6,694 nucleotides of DNA from Rubrivivax sp. (GTDB lineage Bacteria > Pseudomonadota > Gammaproteobacteria > Burkholderiales > Burkholderiaceae): the NCBI GenBank assembly GCA_004211235.1, contig SEEY01000215.1:1-6694 (forward strand), read 5' to 3'. The translations under genes and the position numbers were made by a program. Shown here one piece after another: positions 1 to 6,694 of this stretch (position 1 is the stretch's first letter; every line of letters begins with the position of its first letter). The notes beneath the pieces were generated by a model. It searched no databases. It was not told the DNA's origin and worked only from the letters and a program-made list of their open reading frames with translations.

Positions 1-1728
<1,728 letters not shown>

Positions 1729-1759
1729 CGCCACCTTGACCTGAAACAGCAACCCCACG
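1729..1759. promoter_or_regulatory. Divergent copper-gene control region
   Basis: This is the only space between the ATPase gene (minus) and the chaperone gene (plus). It is 31 bp if the ATPase starts at 1728 and 58 bp if it starts at 1701. A good -35-like hexamer TTGACC lies at 1736-1741 on the plus strand, but the matching -10 position would fall on the chaperone ATG, so it is not convincing as that gene's promoter. On the minus strand, TTGCTG with a 17-bp spacer to a weak GATGAA near the first ATG could drive the ATPase if translation begins at 1701. I see no clear CueR/MerR-type dyad (ACCTTCC-type arms). Divergent copper-efflux genes are usually copper-induced. That expectation rests on context only. 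Confidence 0.35.
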
Positions 1760-1969
1760 ATGTACCGGTTCACTTTGCCCGACATGAGCTGCGGCCACTG
1801 CGTCGCCACCATCACCGAAGCGCTCAAGGCCGCCGACGCCCAAGCCCGCGTGGCCATCGACCAGAAGGCCCGGACGGCCGACGTCGACAGCGCCCTGCCC
1901 CGCGAAACGCTCGCTGCCGCACTGGCCGAGGCCGGCTACCCGCCCGCGGCCGACCCGACCCGCATTTGA
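1760..1969 (+). CDS. copZ: CopZ-like heavy-metal-associated (HMA) copper chaperone
   Basis: Small cytoplasmic Cu(I)-binding protein of 69 residues, the usual length for a stand-alone HMA domain with the beta-alpha-beta-beta-alpha-beta fold. The metal site is DMSCGHC, with Cys11 and Cys14. The region after it ([12 protein letters not shown]) is the first helix, and the C-terminal LAEAGYPP matches the conserved end of HMA domains. In this family the two cysteines bind one Cu(I) and hand it to the N-terminal metal-binding domain of the CopA ATPase, which is encoded divergently next door. The ATG at 1760 is the only start that leaves an intact domain, because the next ATG lies inside the metal-binding motif. 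No Shine-Dalgarno sequence precedes it, which is unusual here: translation may be leaderless or weak. The His in the CxHC-type loop (GHC) is common in bacterial CopZ. It could instead be a generic HMA protein for another soft metal, but the ATPase subtype favours copper. Confidence 0.88.
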   Translation: MYRFTLPDMSCGHCVATITEALKAADAQARVAIDQKARTADVDSALPRETLAAALAEAGYPPAADPTRI

Positions 1970-1991
1970 GGGGGTGACCCCGAAGGCGGGG
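1970..1991 (+). other. Short G/C inverted repeats after the chaperone gene
   Basis: Directly after the chaperone stop codon, a G run (1970-1974), a C run (1978-1981) and a second G run (1988-1991) can form two mutually exclusive hairpins. One is GGGG-TGA-CCCC; the other is CCCCG-AAGG-CGGGG at 1978-1991. The second could act as a weak terminator or mRNA 3' stabiliser, but no T-run follows, so intrinsic termination is not well supported. Confidence 0.3.
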
Positions 1992-2016
1992 ACATGGTGC
2001 GTGAGGTGACGCGCCG

Positions 2017-2022
2017 TAGCAT
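2017..2022 (+). promoter_or_regulatory. Candidate -10 box for the PEP-CTERM gene
   Basis: TAGCAT matches the sigma-70 -10 consensus at four of six bases and lies 25 bp before the ATG at 2047. That would give a leader of roughly 18 bases containing the AGGAG ribosome site. No good -35 hexamer is found 16-18 bp upstream, so this is a weak call. Confidence 0.25.
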
Positions 2023-2046
2023 GCGCCATTCCCCGCAGGAGCCGCC

Positions 2047-2985
2047 ATGCACGCCCTCAAGACCCTCGTCCTCGCCGCCTCGCTGGCTGCCTTCGCCGTA
2101 CCGGCCTCGGCTGCCGTGACCTTCATCGCCTCCGGCAACTACAACCTCGGCGCCGGCGTGCAGTCGAGCACGCCGACCCCTTGCGGCGACGCGCCACCCG
2201 CCGGTGGCGGCCAGGACGTCATCGACTTCACCGGCAGCGGTGCCAACAACATCGGCCTGCACGGCTATGCCTGCAAGTACGACGGCGTCACCAGCTTCGG
2301 CAGCCGCGCTTCGGGCGAGAACACCTATTCCGTGAAGGCCATCGGCGGCCTGGATGGCAGCTTCAGCACCGCCGACGGCGACGGTTTCACCTTCGACGTC
2401 AGCGCCGGCGAGGTGGGCGCCTTCGGCGGCAACTTCGCCGCCGGCGAGTTCCAGAAGGCCAGCCTGACCATCAAGCTGCAGATCGATGGCATGACCTATA
2501 TGGACCTGGCCTGGAGCGCCGAGGTGGGCGCGGGTGGCGTCGTCACGCGCAGCTACGACGTCGCGCCGGGCAGCCTGACGTTTGCCGTGTCCGAGGCGGG
2601 CGGCGGTGCCGGCGAGAGCTATTTCAGCTACGGCCTGGCGGGCGACACGTTCAACATCGCCCTGGCCGACGGCGACCACCTCATCTCCTACCTGATGACG
2701 GCCGAGGCCTCCGGCAACAGCGTCTCCGGCGTCTGTTCGGCCGTGCTGTACGGCGACAAGGGCGGCGAGGCGGCACGGTTCGCCGAGGGTGGGCAGGAAG
2801 GCGGCCCGCAGGCCGGCCCGGTGTTCACGTCCTACTGCGGCGCGGGCGCCCGCACCGGCGACCCCTTCACCGACGCCATCGCCCGCGTCCAGGACGTGCA
2901 GTTGCTGCCCGAACCCCTGAGCGCAGGCCTCACGCTGACGGCCCTGCTGGCCGCAGCCGGAGTGCGTCGCCGCAGCAAGCGCTGA
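2047..2985 (+). CDS. Secreted PEP-CTERM sorting-domain protein of unknown function
   Basis: A 312-residue exported protein. Residues 1-22 are a Sec signal peptide: Lys5, a hydrophobic core at 7-18, and cleavage expected after the Ala-Ser-Ala at 20-22. The C-terminus carries a PEP-CTERM tripartite signal: Pro-Glu-Pro at 288-290, a hydrophobic stretch at about 291-306, then the basic tail RRRSKR. In this family the signal is recognised in the inner membrane by an exosortase (EpsH/XrtA type), which cleaves it and releases the protein to the cell surface or exopolysaccharide matrix. The body is Gly/Ala/Ser/Asp-rich and looks beta-structured; I recognise no catalytic motif. It contains four cysteines (46, 76, 230, 264), enough for two disulfides in the periplasm. 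The start is fixed by AGGAG at 2037-2041, five bases before the ATG, and by the signal peptide. The gene appears monocistronic: a candidate -10 lies upstream and a strong terminator follows. No exosortase or polysaccharide gene is in the window. The sorting class is sure; the function is unknown. Confidence 0.88.
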   Translation: MHALKTLVLAASLAAFAVPASAAVTFIASGNYNLGAGVQSSTPTPCGDAPPAGGGQDVIDFTGSGANNIGLHGYACKYDGVTSFGSRASGENTYSVKAIGGLDGSFSTADGDGFTFDVSAGEVGAFGGNFAAGEFQKASLTIKLQIDGMTYMDLAWSAEVGAGGVVTRSYDVAPGSLTFAVSEAGGGAGESYFSYGLAGDTFNIALADGDHLISYLMTAEASGNSVSGVCSAVLYGDKGGEAARFAEGGQEGGPQAGPVFTSYCGAGARTGDPFTDAIARVQDVQLLPEPLSAGLTLTALLAAAGVRRRSKR

Positions 2986-3002
2986 TCACCGCGCTCCAAA
3001 GC

Positions 3003-3030
3003 AAAGGCGGGCCCGAGGGCCCGCCTTTTT
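3003..3030 (+). terminator. Rho-independent terminator between convergent genes, probably bidirectional
   Basis: A near-perfect inverted repeat, AAAGGCGGGCCC (3003-3014) with GGGCCCGCCTTT (3017-3028), closes over a tight CGAG loop and is followed by T through 3030. It lies 17 bases after the PEP-CTERM stop codon. Read on the minus strand, the same stem is followed by a looser T-rich stretch (TTTGCTTTGG), so it can also end the hydroxylase operon, whose last stop codon is at 3059-3061. Confidence 0.92.
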
Positions 3031-3033
3031 CAT

Positions 3034-3051
3034 GCCCGCCTCGCGGCGGGC
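3034..3051. repeat. Second hairpin sharing arms with the terminator
   Basis: GCCCGCC (3034-3040) and GGCGGGC (3045-3051) pair around a TCGC loop. It sits between the terminator and the end of the molybdopterin-subunit gene. No T-run follows it on either strand, so it is not an independent terminator. In the hydroxylase transcript it is the first structure after the stop codon and may protect the mRNA 3' end. Its 7-base arms are the same as the GGCGGGC/GCCCGCC core of the terminator stem. Confidence 0.55.
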
Positions 3052-3058
3052 CTTGCCG

Positions 3059-5281
3059 TCAGGCAAACCTGAACGGCAACTCGCGCTGACGCTGGCCGGT
3101 CAGCCGCGCCACCGCATTGGCGAGCGCGGGGGCCAGCGCCGGCAGGCCCGGCTCGCCCATGCCCTTGGGCGGATCGTTGCTGGGCACGATGCTGACGGTC
3201 ATGACCTTGGGCGCGTCCGGGATGCGCGGCATCGCCATGTCGTAGAAGTTGTTCTGCTCGACGGCGCCCTCCTTGAACGTGACGCGGTGGGAAGGCATCG
3301 TCGTGCCCAACGCCATGATGGCCGCGCCCTGCACCTGGGTCTCGACAGCCTTGGGGTTCACGACGAGGTTGCAGTGCACGCCGGCATGCACTTCCTGCAG
3401 CACCGGCTGGCGATCCTTGCCCTTGCCCTTCAGGCTGGCAACGACGACATAGGCGACGACCGACTCGAAGCTCTCATGCACCGCCACGCCCCAGGCCTGG
3501 CCGGCCTTGAGCTTGCGCTTGCCGTAGCCGCTGCTGTCGACGGCGGCCTGCAGCGCCGCGCGGTGGCGGTCGGCCTTGGCGTTGCCTTCCATCAGCTTCA
3601 GGCGGTAGGCGACCGGGTCCTGCTTGGTGGCGAAGGCGATCTCGTCGACCAGCGTCTCCATCACATACGCGGTGTGCGTGGAGCCCACCGAGCGCCACCA
3701 CAGCACCGGCACGTTGACGTCCGGGTGGTGCACGCTCAGGTTCATCGGCAGCTCGTAGGGCTCGCGCATGCCCTCGGTCGTCGTGCCGTCCACGCCCTTC
3801 TGGTAGCCGAAGCCTTCCAGCGGCGAGCCTTTCAGGATGCTCTGGCTGACGATGCGGTGCTGCCAGCCGACGACCTTGCCGGCCGCGTCGAAGCCGATCT
3901 CGGCGCGGTGCACGGTCATGGGCCGGTAGTAGCCGGCCTTGACGTCGTCCTCGCGGCTCCAGATCACTTTGACAGGCATCCGCTGGCCGGCCTGGGCCAG
4001 CGCCACGGCGACCGCTGCCGCCTCGCGCGGCCATTCGCTGGCGGGCGTCGCGCGTCGGCCGAAACCGCCGCCGGCCATCTGCACGTTGATCTGCACCTGC
4101 TCGGGCTTCAGGCCGACCGTCTTGGCGAGGTTCATCGCGTCGATGCCGGGCATCTGCGCCGCGTAATAGAAGTCGCAGGAGTCGGCCTTCAGGTCCACCG
4201 TGCAGGCCAGCGGCTCCATCTGCGCGTGGTTCAGGTAGGGGAAGACGAACTCCGCGGTGATCTTCTTCGGCGCCTTGCTCCAGCCGCTCACGTCGGCCTG
4301 GAACTCGGGCTTGGGCGCGGGGGTGCCGGGCGTCTTCGCGAGCGCCAGGTATTGCTTGGTCAGCGCCGCCGTGTCCGGCTTGGCGACGCCAGACAGGTCC
4401 CAGTCGACCTTCAGCGCATCGCGGCCCTTCTTGGCGGCCCAGTAGCCGCTGGCGACCACCGCCACGCCCTGGCCGCCGCGATCCAGCGCGACCGGCAATA
4501 CCGCCTTGACGCCCTTGACCTTGAGCGCCTCGGTCGAATCGAGCTTCGCGACCTTGCCGTTGAACACCGGCGGGCGCTGGATGACGGCCACGGCCATGCC
4601 GGGCAGCAGCACGTCCATGCCGTAGGCCTGCGTGCCGGTGCTCTTTGCCTGGGCGACGACGAGGCCGGTCGGCTTGCCGATGATCTTGAAGGTCTTCGGG
4701 TCCTTCAGCGTGACGGCCTCGGGCACGGTGCCCTTCATCGCGGCGTCGAAGAACTCGCCGTAGCCGGCGCTCTTGCCCCCGCCCGAAATGACGCCGTTCT
4801 CGACCTTGAGCGACGCCGCCGGCACGCCCCAGCTCTCGGCCGCGGCAGCCACCAGCATGGCCCGCGTGCGCGCGCCGAGTTCGCGGTACTGCTGGTAGCT
4901 GTTCTTCACCGAGTTGGAGCCACCGGTCAGGTGGATGCCGAACAGCGGGTCCACATAGGCGGCCTTCTGGTCGCCGAAGCCGGTGCGCACTCGTGCCCAG
5001 TCAGCGTCCAGTTCCTCGGCGCAGATCATGGCCAGGCCGGTCTCGATGCCCTGGCCCATGTCCATGCGGTTGCAGAGGATGGTGGTCGTGCCGTCCTTGG
5101 CGATGGTGACGAAGGCGAGCGGCTGCTCGGTCGGCTTGGAGCCGCCTTTGGGCGCCTGCGCCGAGGCGATGCCGGGCAACAGTGCCAGGCCGACGGCGCC
5201 GCCGACCGTGGTGGTGACGAAGCTGCGGCGGGACAGGCCGCGACCGCTGACCATCTGGTCGATCCGTTGGGGATTCAGCAT
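3059..5281 (-). CDS. Tat-exported molybdopterin-binding subunit of an IorB-like molybdenum hydroxylase
   Basis: Large catalytic subunit (740 residues, normal for the family) of a xanthine-dehydrogenase/aldehyde-oxidase superfamily enzyme that hydroxylates a C-H bond or aldehyde using water. A Tat signal lies at the N-terminus: SRRSF with the twin arginines at 18-19, a hydrophobic core to about 38, and an Ala-rich cleavage area near 41-43, so the enzyme should act in the periplasm. Cofactor-site features are RMDMGQG near 72-78, an a/b hammerhead-like segment at about 214-290, HAQMEPL near 352-358, GGGFGRR at 404-410, and GMGEPG near the C-terminus with Glu710 as the expected catalytic base. 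The hammerhead follows an N-terminal cofactor-domain segment instead of opening the protein, as in IorB rather than xanthine dehydrogenase. The chosen ATG lies 10 bp after the 2Fe-2S gene, with TGAGGA seven bases before it; an ATG 12 codons upstream would overlap that gene. The substrate cannot be read from sequence: isoquinoline-type heterocycles, aldehydes and others are possible. Confidence 0.93.
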   Translation of the reverse strand: MLNPQRIDQMVSGRGLSRRSFVTTTVGGAVGLALLPGIASAQAPKGGSKPTEQPLAFVTIAKDGTTTILCNRMDMGQGIETGLAMICAEELDADWARVRTGFGDQKAAYVDPLFGIHLTGGSNSVKNSYQQYRELGARTRAMLVAAAAESWGVPAASLKVENGVISGGGKSAGYGEFFDAAMKGTVPEAVTLKDPKTFKIIGKPTGLVVAQAKSTGTQAYGMDVLLPGMAVAVIQRPPVFNGKVAKLDSTEALKVKGVKAVLPVALDRGGQGVAVVASGYWAAKKGRDALKVDWDLSGVAKPDTAALTKQYLALAKTPGTPAPKPEFQADVSGWSKAPKKITAEFVFPYLNHAQMEPLACTVDLKADSCDFYYAAQMPGIDAMNLAKTVGLKPEQVQINVQMAGGGFGRRATPASEWPREAAAVAVALAQAGQRMPVKVIWSREDDVKAGYYRPMTVHRAEIGFDAAGKVVGWQHRIVSQSILKGSPLEGFGYQKGVDGTTTEGMREPYELPMNLSVHHPDVNVPVLWWRSVGSTHTAYVMETLVDEIAFATKQDPVAYRLKLMEGNAKADRHRAALQAAVDSSGYGKRKLKAGQAWGVAVHESFESVVAYVVVASLKGKGKDRQPVLQEVHAGVHCNLVVNPKAVETQVQGAAIMALGTTMPSHRVTFKEGAVEQNNFYDMAMPRIPDAPKVMTVSIVPSNDPPKGMGEPGLPALAPALANAVARLTGQRQRELPFRFA

Positions 5282-5288
5282 GTCAGCG

Positions 5289-5294
5289 TCCTCA
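5289..5294 (-). promoter_or_regulatory. Ribosome binding site of the molybdopterin subunit, overlapping the upstream stop codon
   Basis: TGAGGA on the minus strand includes the stop codon TGA of the 2Fe-2S gene and supplies an AGGA core seven bases before the ATG at 5279-5281. This placement supports that start over the upstream in-frame ATG at 5317. It also suggests that the two subunits are translationally coupled. Confidence 0.7.
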
Positions 5295-5747
5295 GGCGAG
5301 TTGACCCGCGGCCGCATGGATGGCGGCGCGGATACGGGTGTAGGTGCCGCAGCGGCAGATGTTGCCGGCCATGGCCGCGTCGATCTGGTCGTCGGTGGGC
5401 TTCTTGTTGGACTTGAGCAGCGCCACGGCGCTCATGACCTGGCCGCTCTGGCAGTAGCCGCATTGCGCCACGTCGTGCGCCACCCAGGCGGCCTGCACGG
5501 CCTGGCCGACCTTGTCGCCCGCCAGGCCCTCGATGGTCGTCACCGGGCCCTGCACGGACGAGATCGGCGTCATGCAGGAGCGGATGGCCGTGCCGGCCAC
5601 ATGCATGGTGCAGGCACCGCACTGGGCCGCACCGCAGCCGAACTTGCTGCCCGTCAGCTGCAACTCTTCTCGCACGGCCCACAGCAGGGGCATGTCGGGG
5701 TCGGCGTCCAGAGAGACGGCGCGACCATTCACGGTCAGGTTGATCAT
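5292..5747 (-). CDS. 2Fe-2S subunit of the molybdenum hydroxylase (IorA-like)
   Basis: Small electron-transfer subunit of 151 residues, the normal size for IorA/CoxS-type proteins. The N-terminal ferredoxin-like domain binds a plant-type 2Fe-2S cluster through Cys38, Cys43, Cys46 and Cys58 (CGAAQCGAC motif, then SC). The C-terminal helical domain binds the second cluster through Cys96 and Cys99 (CGYCQSG) and Cys131 and Cys133 (CRCGTY). Electrons would pass from the molybdenum site in the large subunit through these clusters to an outside acceptor. No FAD subunit gene is adjacent, as is usual for periplasmic IorAB-type enzymes that give electrons to a cytochrome or other carrier. It has no signal peptide, so it most likely folds with its cofactors in the cytoplasm and is carried out with the Tat-bearing large subunit. 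The start has GAGG six bases upstream. It is the first gene of a two-gene operon, with 10 bp to the next gene. Confidence 0.95.
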   Translation of the reverse strand: MINLTVNGRAVSLDADPDMPLLWAVREELQLTGSKFGCGAAQCGACTMHVAGTAIRSCMTPISSVQGPVTTIEGLAGDKVGQAVQAAWVAHDVAQCGYCQSGQVMSAVALLKSNKKPTDDQIDAAMAGNICRCGTYTRIRAAIHAAAGQLA

Positions 5748-5775
5748 GGGGGGCCTCGGGGTAGAGAAGGCGGCG

Positions 5776-5804
5776 ACTCTAGCGCCAAGGGCGGGGTCTT
5801 GGAA
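5776..5804 (-). promoter_or_regulatory. Candidate sigma-70 promoter of the hydroxylase operon with a dyad in its spacer
   Basis: On the minus strand, TTCCAA (5804-5799, three of six consensus bases) and TAGAGT (5781-5776, four of six) are separated by 17 bp and would start transcription roughly 20 bases before the ATG at 5747. An inverted repeat CCAAG-N8-CTTGG (5785-5802) fills the spacer and overlaps the -35, a place where a repressor or activator could bind. Both matches are modest. Confidence 0.35.
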
Positions 5805-5854
5805 TTAGTCGGACATTGACCCGGCCCTCGCGCGCGGCCTGCGAGCGCTCCGGC

Positions 5855-6694
5855 TCAGCCCCGCGCGTACTTCGCGAGCGCCTGCAGCAGCGCGGCCAGG
5901 CTCAGCGGCTTGGTCAGGTGGGCATCGCAGCCGGCAGCCAGCGACTGCTGCACGTCGCTGTCGAAGGCATTGGCGGTCAGCGCGACGATGGGCGTGCGCC
6001 CGCGGCCCTCGGCCGCCTCCAGGGCCCGCCACTGGCGCGTGGCCGAGAGGCCGTCCAGCACGGGCATCAGCATGTCCATCAGCACGAGGTCGAAGTTGCC
6101 GTCACGCAGTGCGGCCAGCGCCTCGGCGCCGTCGCGCACACGGGTGATGCAGTGGCCCAGCGGCGCCAGCATGCCCTCGATGACGAGCACGTTGACGTCG
6201 TTGTCCTCCGCCAGCAGCAGCGACAGCGGCCGGCTGGGCGCTGCACGCTCGACGCGCAAATCGGCCCGCTCGTCGCCTGGCGGATCCGCCTGCGGCAGGT
6301 CCAGGCGGAGCTCGAAGCGGCTGCCTTCGCCCGGGCGGCTGGTCACGCCCACGTCGCCGCCCATCAGCCTGGCCAGGCTGCGCGAGATGGACAGGCCCAG
6401 GCCGGTGCCGCCGAACTCGCGCGCGATGGAAGCGTCCGCCTGCGCAAAGGGCTGGAAGATGCGCTCCAGCCGGTCCGCCGCGATGCCGATGCCGGTGTCC
6501 TGCACGCTGATGACGATCCGGCCGCCGGGCGTGCCTGCGGCGCGCGAGAGCTCCACCGTCACGCCACCGGTCTTGGTGAACTTGATGGCATTGCCGACCA
6601 GGTTGGTGACGATCTGCGCCACGCGCTGCGGGTCGCCGAGCACCCAGCCGGTGGCCTCGGTGCGGGCGAACACGCGCAGCCACAGGCCCCGGCC
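5855..6694 (-). CDS. Hybrid sensor histidine kinase/response regulator, C-terminal part (5' end cut by window edge)
   Basis: The visible 279 residues are the C-terminal half of a membrane-type or cytosolic hybrid kinase. The frame is open to the right edge, so sensor domains and the dimerisation helix with the phosphorylated His lie outside. Numbering from the first visible codon, the HATPase domain shows the N box NLVGNAIKF (31-39), the G1 box DTGIGI (66-71), the F box FQPF near 80-83, and the G2 box GGTGLGL (95-101). After a linker, a receiver domain begins with LLAEDND (acidic pair Glu163 and Asp164). It has the phosphoacceptor Asp207 within VLMDMLMPVLDG, ALTAN with Thr240, and Lys262 followed by Pro. 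All residues needed for ATP binding and receiver phosphorylation are present. The protein ends shortly after the receiver, so any His-phosphotransfer domain would have to be elsewhere. It is on the same strand as the hydroxylase operon but 107 bp upstream with a candidate promoter between, so co-transcription is uncertain. The signal sensed is unknown. Confidence 0.93.
   Translation of the reverse strand, partial: GRGLWLRVFARTEATGWVLGDPQRVAQIVTNLVGNAIKFTKTGGVTVELSRAAGTPGGRIVISVQDTGIGIAADRLERIFQPFAQADASIAREFGGTGLGLSISRSLARLMGGDVGVTSRPGEGSRFELRLDLPQADPPGDERADLRVERAAPSRPLSLLLAEDNDVNVLVIEGMLAPLGHCITRVRDGAEALAALRDGNFDLVLMDMLMPVLDGLSATRQWRALEAAEGRGRTPIVALTANAFDSDVQQSLAAGCDAHLTKPLSLAALLQALAKYARG

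Noticed and set aside
1936..2679. A 247-codon minus-strand frame opposite the PEP-CTERM gene
   Set aside because: It is a repetitive Gly/Ala/Val-rich antisense frame with no ribosome site or motif. The plus strand has a signal peptide, sorting signal, AGGAG site and terminator.
3032..5416. A 794-codon open frame on the plus strand opposite the molybdopterin subunit
   Set aside because: Its translation is rich in His, Arg, Gly and Ala with no domain motifs, as expected from the complement of a high-GC gene. The minus strand encodes clear family motifs along the same stretch.
4983..5819. A 278-codon plus-strand frame spanning both hydroxylase genes
   Set aside because: It crosses the boundary of two well-supported minus-strand genes and their promoter, and its product is low-complexity.
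5820..5854. GC-rich dyads (CTCGC/GCGAG, GAGCGCTC) just after the kinase stop codon, as a possible terminator
   Set aside because: The stems are short, the first has a 9-base loop, and no T-run follows on the minus strand. I cannot support a terminator for the kinase gene.
6102..6683. A 193-codon minus-strand frame overlapping the histidine kinase
   Set aside because: It is an Arg/His/Ala-rich alternative frame of the kinase gene. The other frame carries all HATPase and receiver motifs.

Overview
The window is very GC-rich, and every real gene has a strong G/C bias at third codon positions. A PEP-CTERM protein, a Tat-exported molybdenum hydroxylase and a copper ATPase/chaperone pair occur together. 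This combination fits a betaproteobacterium of the order Burkholderiales (Rubrivivax/Roseateles-like). The assignment is inferred from gene style, because there is no rRNA or other marker gene here.

Layout. (1) From base 1 to about 1728 on the minus strand lies the 5' three-quarters of a Cu(I)-type P1B ATPase (CopA-like), cut by the left edge. (2) Divergent from it, at 1760-1969 on the plus strand, is a 69-residue CopZ-like copper chaperone. The two genes share an intergenic region of about 31-58 bp. (3) At 2047-2985 on the plus strand is a secreted protein of unknown function with a Sec signal peptide and a C-terminal PEP-CTERM sorting signal. It ends at a strong terminator hairpin (3003-3030). 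(4) Converging on that terminator from the right is a two-gene minus-strand operon: a 2Fe-2S subunit (5292-5747) followed 10 bp later by a Tat-signal molybdopterin subunit (3059-5281). Together they form an isoquinoline-1-oxidoreductase/aldehyde-oxidase-like periplasmic molybdenum hydroxylase (IorAB type). (5) From 5855 to the right edge on the minus strand is the C-terminal part of a hybrid sensor histidine kinase, comprising an ATPase domain and a receiver domain.

How the genes work together. The ATPase and chaperone form a copper-efflux pair: the chaperone passes Cu(I) to the ATPase, which exports it. The two hydroxylase subunits form one enzyme. The small subunit carries two 2Fe-2S clusters and no export signal, so it is presumably co-exported with the Tat-bearing large subunit. 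The PEP-CTERM protein and the kinase have no evident functional link to their neighbours.

I do not see a novel multi-gene system. There is no CRISPR array, mobile element, tRNA or rRNA that I can support. The least explained items are the PEP-CTERM protein, the unknown substrate of the hydroxylase, and small inverted repeats in three intergenic regions. Long open frames opposite the real genes, including one of 794 codons opposite the molybdopterin subunit, are GC-driven shadows.
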